Below are positions 61,701-64,000 of a stretch of 64,000 nt of DNA, one piece after another. Position numbers and translations under genes: made by a program. The DNA is from Sinotaia quadrata (lineage: Eukaryota; Mollusca; Gastropoda; Architaenioglossa; Viviparidae), in the NCBI GenBank assembly GCA_028829895.1, contig CM054179.1:41306617-41370616 (forward strand), given 5' to 3'. A model generated the notes under the pieces. It searched no databases. It had not been told where the DNA came from and was given only the letters and a program-made list of their open reading frames with translations. Position 1 is the stretch's first letter. Every line of letters starts with the position of its first letter.

Positions 61701-62629
61701 TTTGCATTAGGCAATTGTAGTAGCATCAAGAGAGCATGATAAGATTTTGATATTGTAACATCAGAGACTAAATAAAATAAGCCACTGAACTAGTCTAAGC
61801 TTGAGTACATAAAATAAAGATGAATATGTTATATAGATCTGTAAATCCAGCATATTCAACCATAAGAGGTTTTAAATGTCCATGAGGAAGTGTGTGTGTG
61901 TGGGGGGGGAGTTGATTTTGTTGTTGGAATTTGTGGGAAAGCTAAAGTTTGACCAGACACATGAAGCCCATGTTTTGAGTCTGGCACCCAAGATTTTCAA
62001 ACGATTAATATTTTCATAAAGAGAACAGTCAGAGTTAGTCTCTTTTTTTTATATATTTGAAGGATAGGCATATAATAAAAAGATTTTATTACAACTTTAG
62101 AAGTCTTAATCTTTGGGAGTCACTGATCCAGATTAGGATTTGTGGCACTACTTTTATTTATATATGAATAACATTTTACTCACTGAAACAACATGGTGTC
62201 ATGGTTTTTGATTAATAAGTGCTTCTCTGGTAAATATAATTTAATTTTTGGGTTTGTCATTTTCCTAAGAAATTGAAAAATATGTTTCAGGAAATCACGA
62301 CTCTGCCTGAACCCATATGTGTCCAATGTGTCTCATTGGATCAACAGTCGTTTAGCTTCCTGTTTTTCCAACTCAACACTCTGTCTTTTGATTCTGACCA
62401 TGGTGTTAAAAATTTGATATGGATGGACACTGAAAACAAGCTCTTCAACAAAATACTGTCACAGCCATGGCTGTCGAAGGCGAAACGAGATGAACGTTTG
62501 GAAGATTTTAACCCCAAAGTGTTTGAAAAGTTGCTGGCCGTGTATTTGAATGGCATCACAGAGTCAGAGTTGGCCATGGGATCTCACAGTCAGGCACCTT
62601 GGACAACAGAACAGGCTGTTAGCTTGTAA
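36581..62629 (+). CDS. MRPL37: Mitochondrial large ribosomal subunit protein mL37 (MRPL37), complete coding region in 8 exons
   Basis: mL37 is a metazoan-specific protein of the mitochondrial large ribosomal subunit, located in the mitochondrial matrix. The eight exons (36581-36704, 42848-43006, 53475-53572, 54583-54719, 56453-56571, 57900-58082, 60365-60507, 62291-62629) join without a phase conflict to 1,302 nt, or 433 residues. Human MRPL37 has about 423. Diagnostic blocks are PPFDRWQPPVPDPRF, AQIIEGLPKNVEQLLG, LIDNLLRLCQSQV, YPIVPTIDLVKENNY, RNILLCLGYAVGQAR, FLFFQLNTLSFDSDHGVKNL and FNPKVFEKLLAVYLNGI. These align in order with human [48 protein letters not shown] and GVKNLAWVDSD. The N-terminus is Arg/Lys-rich without acidic residues for 28 positions, consistent with a mitochondrial presequence. 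The intron 43007-53474 carries a young LTR retrotransposon. Confidence 0.95.
41300..42451 (-). mobile_element. Non-LTR retrotransposon (LINE) remnant, C-terminal part of the RT protein, interrupted
   Basis: On the minus strand, from 42451 downward, the frame reads KCRLCKSMHETTEYILSGCQ and LAGTEYTKRHNEVAKLVH. This is the Cys-rich segment with the SGC..LA..EY..RH motif found after the RT domain in many LINE proteins. After a frameshift, IVVLNKPNRTATITDVAVP follows, and it continues beyond an insertion at 41524 with KEREKIEKYQDL and VVPLVRGVLGNITSELEGYL. Frameshifts and a stop show it is dead. The clade cannot be assigned from this fragment. Confidence 0.8.
41525..42110 (+). mobile_element. Dispersed repeat family B, copy 2, inserted in the LINE remnant
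   Basis: A 586-bp segment is flanked by TTGAA at 41520-41524 and 42111-42115. It aligns with 10056-10623. LINE coding sequence continues on either side, so this copy arrived after the LINE. It contains AATAAA-like and T-rich segments but no open frame. Class unknown: the ends are not TG...CA, and no inverted termini are obvious. Confidence 0.75.
42848..43006 (+). CDS. MRPL37: MRPL37 coding exon 2
   Basis: Acceptor tatttag|GT, donor CGTG|gtactt, phase 1 to 1. It encodes VEIVDPTQKPPFDRWQPPVP, DPRFYKHPKRNELINF and TAYLYHPNCRIFR, matching the conserved PPFDR..PP.P.PRF block and the RDRCRFLEG-type segment of vertebrate mL37. The donor is weak, and a minisatellite begins exactly at it. Confidence 0.92.
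43007..43276 (+). repeat. ~62-75-bp minisatellite beginning at the exon 2 splice donor
   Basis: Four units contain actatgtactttttgtctgc, aaaagcatttttcatctttc and ctgctttttacctgttttca. The first, truncated unit starts with gtacttttttcatctttcac at the donor itself. Confidence 0.85.
43926..43960 (+). repeat. Left remnant of the 59-bp minisatellite, split by the LTR element
   Basis: The sequence ggattaattatatatacaaa followed by agaacctgcc matches the end of the repeat unit found at 52461-52750. It shows that the array predates the retrotransposon. Confidence 0.8.
43956..43960 (+). repeat. 5-bp target-site duplication (CTGCC), left copy
   Basis: CTGCC directly precedes the 5' LTR and recurs at 52460-52464 directly after the 3' LTR. 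Five bases is the usual Ty3/gypsy duplication length. Confidence 0.9.
44357..44364 (+). promoter_or_regulatory. Candidate LTR TATA box (tatataag)
   Basis: The best TATA match in the 5' LTR, about 1.1 kb upstream of the LTR AATAAA, as expected for a U3/R boundary near 44385. No transcription data are available. Confidence 0.4.
45459..45464 (+). terminator. LTR polyadenylation signal candidate (AATAAA)
   Basis: AATAAA is repeated at 45485-45490. The same hexamers occur in the 3' LTR at 52239-52244 and 26 nt further on, where they would end the genomic transcript. They could also cause premature polyadenylation of MRPL37 transcripts. Confidence 0.45.
45682..45701 (+). promoter_or_regulatory. 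Primer-binding site, tRNA-Trp-like
   Basis: TGGTGACCACTGACCGTGAT begins 3 bp after the LTR. TGGTGACC matches the complement of the 3' end of eukaryotic tRNA-Trp (…GGTCACCA). The following GACCGTGAT resembles GACGTGAT with small gaps. The 5' end is a good PBS; the tRNA identity is tentative. Confidence 0.55.
46143..50612 (+). CDS. Gag-Pol polyprotein of the Gmr1-like retrotransposon (1489 aa, intact)
   Basis: One frame from ATG (aaaATGG context) to TAA encodes all the proteins needed for particle assembly, reverse transcription and integration. Residues: 40-175 Lys/Glu-rich coiled coil with internal repeats; 185-350 Gag capsid-like region; 410-423 CCHC zinc knuckle (C410, C413, H418, C423); 454-460 aspartic protease LVDTGAS (D456); 641-681 integrase zinc domain (H641, H648, C678, C681); 705-810 integrase core with D711, D771, E807 (D-x35-E); 946-985 GPY module and HINMLKRYY; about 1055-1265 reverse transcriptase with FCVDYRQLN and FFDD at 1219-1222; 1365-1480 RNase H with D1370, E1409, D1436, D1479. 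All catalytic residues that I can check are present. No stop or frameshift separates gag from pol, so Gag and Pol would be made together unless regulated otherwise. No chromodomain is visible. Confidence 0.97.
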   Translation: MAELVNIKKELMAMGREFGYEKAELKKYVDEEIAKWYVAKENEAKEARELEDKKNELEEKRQVAKDLEMQTLRELEEKRSKEAIELEDKRQLARQLEMKDLRELEEKRAKEARDFKEKEIQDMREIELLKIQSARDLEDKRQEVEERKLKLKARAHQEQLELAKQEVTAREKLLDGTAKQQAELNKPRTRLAFFNPEVETIDEFLTRFDSFIANFNYTDIEKKQQLGQILQGESSRAFTDLTRDPAITYADLKTGLMRTFQCTAEGFRKMFRRAIPKANDTMQAFGTRLRHYLDRWIDLTDIRKTYEGLFDLILRDQFLHIAPPAMTTYLQRNPPANFSDMLRLADTYNDYPDPVITRSAPRPPPTNRQKYTPKPNRPMTKSEKPEPVQRTYTKSQDVRRHTRDSPPMTCYTCKGKGHSSQNCPSPRDVKVCTETGATLRTQQATVNGKRVKILVDTGASISCINAKLVRPEQYLRGSVRIRCVMGHLSTCPRATVHVTSPVFSGTVTAAVIRDMQFGFILSPEQCDASTDDIYPVLPVTTRAQRERSKQGPPALKIVENTFPQLTPSQLSHLQQEDKSLSSMLKLARKNTITSSKYATITYFLKDGLAFRRTDFKEKDTRSTTCLFTPTPLRPLILSFAHDSIMSGHQGARRTEQRVREDFFWPGLSRDVRSYVRTCTQCQQHIDRGRVSRVPLEIVPTVEEPFLKVAVDIIGPIIPAAEGGYRYILTIVDFATRYPEAVALKGITAIEVADALIDVFSRTGVPREILSDQGTQFTSAMMAETMRLLACKQLFSSPYHAQSNGAIERFNGTIKKMLIKMASEQPDQWPRFLAPLLFAYRELPQESTGYSPFQLLYGRQPRGPLKLIKETWVKGDTVTDGKDVHTYVAELRQRLTETCHLAQENIREKQPRYKRNFDRTAVERNLESGQLVLLLRPTHNNRMQMHWRGPYRVIKRVKQNDYSIQIGNKQKTYHINMLKRYYERSDEQIQNVNVALIQLEDSNFRTDMMSAETQPNSAVTVDQVEIDSNLTVEQRNAMSKFLHRHARIFTDQPGHSDLVEHRIKLLSDKPIRLKQYPQKYESTKYIAEQVREMQKQGVIEQSISPYSSPVVLVKKKDGTLRFCVDYRQLNEITEFDAEPIPNQDELFAKLTKAHYFSKFDMCKGYWQLSVAIDDRPKTAFPTPLGLFQFCRLPFGLANAPATFARFMRKLPLESVDALNFFDDILVATGTWDQHLSSVGGLLDILERHRLTVKPSKVRAGFREIEFLGHIISDGQIGPNLDLTAAIRDMTLPTTKKQVRAVLGLVGYYRKFVPNFSTLLKPLTDLTGNKQPTKIRWTAECSTALEKVKDILTSKPVLQLPDFDKRFIVRTDASDEGLGAILLQETDDEYLPVAYASKKLLDRETRYSTIEKECLAIVWALKKFSAYLYSKPFILQCDHKPLTYLRTSMYDNARLTRWTLLLQEYSFVVEHIAGRENSGADALSRHAITAI
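50613..50741 (+). other. Retrotransposon 3' untranslated segment with polypurine tract
   Basis: A 129-bp segment between the gag-pol stop and the 3' LTR. AAGAAGGGGG at 50731-50740, one T before the LTR, is the plus-strand priming tract. There is no env frame. Confidence 0.85.
50742..52459 (+). repeat. 3' LTR, 1,718 bp
   Basis: Near-identical to the 5' LTR (offset 6,781, then 6,780 after the single-base deletion near 51743). It has the same TGTCACA...TGTGACA ends. One substitution at 52193. Confidence 0.95.
52460..52464 (+). repeat. 5-bp target-site duplication (CTGCC), right copy
   Basis: Perfect match to 43956-43960. The undisturbed minisatellite unit reads aaaagaacCTGCCattgc. Confidence 0.9.
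52461..52750 (+). repeat. 59-bp minisatellite, about 5 copies, insertion target of the LTR element
   Basis: Units contain tgccattgcaatgataacca, gggctggccagaactaatta and atttgacaaaagaacc. The first three copies are nearly identical and the last two are more diverged. The left end of the array is at 43926-43960. Confidence 0.9.
53475..53572 (+). CDS. MRPL37: MRPL37 coding exon 3
   Basis: Acceptor gttgacag|GC, donor CAG|gtatgt, phase 1 to 0. It encodes SEQASILAKAQIIEGLPKNV and EQLLGVVNVPDQ, matching the [17 protein letters not shown] segment of human mL37. Confidence 0.92.
53573..54582 (+). other. MRPL37 intron
   Basis: AT-rich intron of 1.0 kb. A 20-bp direct duplication (tactgtcatataaaggtaag) at 53888-53927 contains repeated donor-like ggtaag motifs. 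Nothing else was seen. Confidence 0.7.
54583..54719 (+). CDS. MRPL37: MRPL37 coding exon 4
   Basis: Acceptor cattacag|AAC. The donor is taken at AAGG|gtgtgt because only an end at 54719 leaves two bases (GG) to join the A of exon 5 in frame. It encodes NLLLQRYIMLGQYWNTTSEK and RIDIRKPGWKFQAQYG. Conservation is lower than in neighbouring exons. A nearby gtatgt at 54724 would put a stop in exon 5. Confidence 0.82.
54720..56452 (+). other. MRPL37 intron with ~75-bp minisatellite
   Basis: The 1.7-kb intron contains the array at 56090-56408. The rest is AT-rich and has no exon that I can recognise. Confidence 0.7.
56090..56408 (+). repeat. ~75-bp minisatellite, 4 copies
   Basis: Units contain ccagccagttattctactgt, ttgtgcaagaaaacaagact and ggtatctttattagtaatga. 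Copies 3 and 4 share an extra ttcag, showing stepwise expansion. The array ends about 45 bp before the exon 5 acceptor. Confidence 0.9.
56453..56571 (+). CDS. MRPL37: MRPL37 coding exon 5
   Basis: Acceptor tctcacag|A, donor AGAG|gtctgt, phase 2 to 1. It encodes CILIDNLLRLCQSQVTQLPS and LEKRRLINQPYLNSHFYYR. The LIDNLLRLCQSQV block matches IVDSLIQLCKSQI of human mL37, which supports the reading frame chosen. Confidence 0.9.
56572..57899 (+). other. MRPL37 intron with 18-bp minisatellite
   Basis: The 1.3-kb intron holds a short TG/TGCA-type tract at about 56945-56983 and the 18-bp array at 57060-57362. There is no other visible feature. Confidence 0.7.
57060..57362 (+). repeat. 18-bp minisatellite, about 16 copies
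   Basis: Consensus is ttatttagactgttcttt plus variants (ttatctagaatgttcttt). Because 18 is a multiple of 3, it keeps an open frame that looks like a Phe/Leu/Arg hexapeptide repeat protein. This is not regarded as a gene. Confidence 0.9.
57900..58082 (+). CDS. MRPL37: MRPL37 coding exon 6
   Basis: Acceptor gctactag|GC, donor TTGG|gtaagt, phase 1 to 1. It encodes KPVIIRGLSEWLVTSDKPIT, then NYTLPNMYPIVPTIDL. YPIVPTIDL corresponds to YPISPIIDL of human mL37. Confidence 0.93.
58258..58500 (+). repeat. 36-bp minisatellite, 5 core copies plus degenerate edges
   Basis: Nearly perfect units (aacatgtatgaagacaatta + ttgtgcttgttcttag) start at 58289, 58325, 58361, 58397 and 58433. Partial diverged units lie at both ends. 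The high identity implies recent expansion. Confidence 0.92.
58748..58775. repeat. (TA)n microsatellite
   Basis: About 13 TA units followed by a T run. Confidence 0.85.
59647..59708. repeat. Perfect 29-bp inverted repeat with 4-nt loop
   Basis: The left arm 59647-59675 and right arm 59680-59708 are exact reverse complements, separated by gctg. Directly downstream, a block of about 28 bp (ttctcttgggatgaagataa) occurs twice (about 59711 and 59741). Confidence 0.93.
60110..60305 (+). repeat. ~40-bp tandem repeat rich in aattaatta, about 5 copies
   Basis: Units of the type cttagatgttttgaattaat + tagtgcagaacttgtgcctt, degenerate. Confidence 0.75.
60365..60507 (+). CDS. MRPL37: MRPL37 coding exon 7
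   Basis: Acceptor tttatag|GT, donor GGA|gtaagt, phase 1 to 0. It encodes LKSGWNHGHIHTLFTVHSNY and RNILLCLGYAVGQARRQFG. The latter corresponds to KMILFAFGSALAQARLLYG of human mL37. Confidence 0.93.
60508..62290 (+). other. MRPL37 last intron with GATAAA-rich repeat
   Basis: The 1.8-kb intron is dominated by the irregular array at 60650-61340. The rest is AT-rich, with a short GT/G-run at about 61890-61908. Confidence 0.7.
60650..61340 (+). repeat. Irregular gataaa-rich tandem repeat, about 0.7 kb
   Basis: Dozens of variants of ggataaagataaaaaggctt with irregular spacing. The sequence is almost pyrimidine-free on the + strand over long stretches. Confidence 0.85.
62291..62629 (+). CDS. MRPL37: MRPL37 coding exon 8 and stop
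   Basis: Acceptor tgtttcag|GAA; 112 codons to TAA at 62627-62629. It encodes FLFFQLNTLSFDSDHGVKNL, IWMDTENKLFNKIL and DFNPKVFEKLLAVYLNGI. These match human [30 protein letters not shown] and GFKPETFRKFLALYLHG, the best conserved part of mL37. A short extension ending EQAVSL makes the C-terminus slightly longer than human. Confidence 0.96.
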   Translation, partial: EITTLPEPICVQCVSLDQQSFSFLFFQLNTLSFDSDHGVKNLIWMDTENKLFNKILSQPWLSKAKRDERLEDFNPKVFEKLLAVYLNGITESELAMGSHSQAPWTTEQAVSL

Positions 62630-63041
62630 CAAAATGTCTACATATATGGCATTACTTCAGTGCAAAGCTCATGAATGTGACAATGAGTGCTTGGTACATT
62701 TTTTTTTTAAATGTGCTGTTGAGAATGGGAATGGGGGGAATAATTTGTATTAAAGTTTTCTTAGAACATGTATTTGAAAATACAATTGTTTATCGTCATC
62801 TGGAACTTGAATTTTATTAGTGATCATCATGTATGTTTTGTCTGAAAGTGCCTTTGTATAACATTTTGTCTAAATATGCCTGTATATAACGTTTGTTTAA
62901 ATATTTGTGTTATTGTGTATATTATAACATTGATCTTAACATACCTGTATTAGTACATATATCTGTAACATTACATACATTAAAACCCTTGTCTGTGTTT
63001 GCCATTAATAAGAAGGAAATTAACTTTCAAAAACTCATGTG

Positions 63042-63047
63042 AATAAA
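63042..63047 (+). terminator. MRPL37: Candidate MRPL37 polyadenylation signal (AATAAA)
   Basis: First canonical AATAAA after the stop, about 410 nt downstream. The variant ATTAAA at 62749 (about 120 nt) is an equally good candidate. Confidence 0.35.
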
Positions 63048-63926
63048 ATGTGTAGTTACTAAAATGTGCCTCTACACTGGGTTTCTAGGAAAACTTAATG
63101 TAATAGATAAACTAAGCTGTAACATCCCATATTTTGAATTAAGATTTTAACAAAACATATTTATTATCAGTTTTAGATGAAAACGAATTCCCAATAAAAT
63201 ATTCCTTAAGACACGCTTCTAAACTACTAACTGCTTAGATTTTTAAACTTTCAAATTCTAGCTAAATTAGAATGATAATACTGGTTCAGAACAAATTAAA
63301 AGGTCCTTTGTAGTAAGTTTTAGTGAGTTGATCAAATACTTTAGTCATTATTCTGTTTGCTCAAGATGTTATAATTTTAATTTCTACTTTTGGAGCCAAA
63401 AAAAAAGGTGATATATAAAAACATGCACACTTAATATATATTCATCACTATGTTTTAAGAATTGTAATTACCATGCAGGTTATGAGATTTGAACCCCACC
63501 AACCATGATGGGGGATTTTTTTCAACCATATGCTCACTCACAGGTAATCTTGATCTGAGTCTCAAGTGTTAAGTGCTAAAAGATTATAATTCATTTTCTA
63601 AAGTGCTTAAAAATAAAAATTAATTCTTGTCTTGCCCCACCTCTATTTTACACCCAGTTGGAAATGCCATTTCACAGTATTTAAAACTTGATAGATGTTT
63701 AGCATTATGTCCTATATGCTATATATGTGTTGTGCCTATGCATGTTTTAATTTGTCCTGTGTATATGTTGCTATATGTATGTTGTGTGTATATGTGTGCT
63801 GTTTGTGCAAGTATACAAATGAAAAGTGAGGATATACAAGTGTCCTTGGGATATCAATGACCAACAAGTGGGTAATATAAATGTGTGATTGCTAATGTTA
63901 TTGAAGTTTGATAATTAAAATGTGAG

Positions 63927-63928
<2 letters not shown>

Positions 63929-63964
<36 letters not shown>
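63929..63964 (+). repeat. (TG)n microsatellite
   Basis: About 18 uninterrupted TG units. Confidence 0.95.
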
Positions 63965-63965
<1 letters not shown>

Positions 63966-64000
63966 TTAAGATGAATATGTGTGAATGCCATTATTCGTTA

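Larger units (their letters stand above)
62630..64000 (+). other. MRPL37 3'UTR and downstream intergenic DNA
   Basis: AT-rich sequence. Candidate poly(A) hexamers are ATTAAA at 62749-62754, AATAAA at 63042-63047 and AATAAA at 63193-63198. I recognised no further gene up to the window end. A (TG)n tract lies at 63929-63964. Confidence 0.6.

Overview
The window is nuclear DNA from an animal. It is AT-rich, with long introns, short exons with GT/AG borders, and many minisatellites and microsatellites. Two conserved metazoan genes lie on the + strand: a NAB-family transcriptional co-repressor (3' part, about 2730-25260) and the mitochondrial ribosomal protein mL37/MRPL37 (complete coding region, 36581-62629). 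The invertebrate-like divergence of both proteins, the repeat-rich introns and the retrotransposon type suggest an invertebrate, perhaps a lophotrochozoan such as a mollusc. That placement is an inference, not a demonstration.

Layout. 1-2729 looks like intron of the NAB gene, whose EGR-binding NCD1 exons lie upstream of the window. Eight NAB exons follow (2730-2944, 3208-3357, 15555-15674, 16751-16884, 17581-17695, 19278-19486, 22629-22672, 24662-25260). Reading phase is kept at every junction, including a 44-nt microexon. The 12.2-kb intron 3358-15554 carries a TTAA-flanked piggyBac-like non-autonomous element and members of two dispersed repeat families. 25261-36540 holds the NAB 3'UTR and intergenic DNA with minisatellites and microsatellites. 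MRPL37 has eight coding exons (36581-36704, 42848-43006, 53475-53572, 54583-54719, 56453-56571, 57900-58082, 60365-60507, 62291-62629) that join to a 433-residue protein, close to the human length. Its first coding exon appears to follow a splice acceptor in the 5'UTR.

The most striking object is an apparently intact 8,499-bp LTR retrotransposon (43961-52459) in the second intron between MRPL37 coding exons, in the same orientation as the gene. Its 1.72-kb LTRs differ at only one substitution and one single-base indel. It has perfect TGTCACA/TGTGACA ends and a CTGCC target duplication, and it sits inside a pre-existing 59-bp minisatellite. One uninterrupted 1489-codon Gag-Pol frame encodes coiled coil, Gag, CCHC knuckle, protease, integrase, reverse transcriptase and RNase H, in that order. 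Integrase before RT is the Ty1/copia order, but the integrase (GPY module) and RT sequences are Ty3/gypsy-like. This is the hallmark of the Gmr1 lineage.

Other structures include an old LINE fragment split by a 586-bp repeat with a TTGAA duplication, a perfect 29-bp inverted repeat with a 4-nt loop, and minisatellites that touch splice sites of both genes. I found no CRISPR array, operon or recognisable tRNA/rRNA gene.
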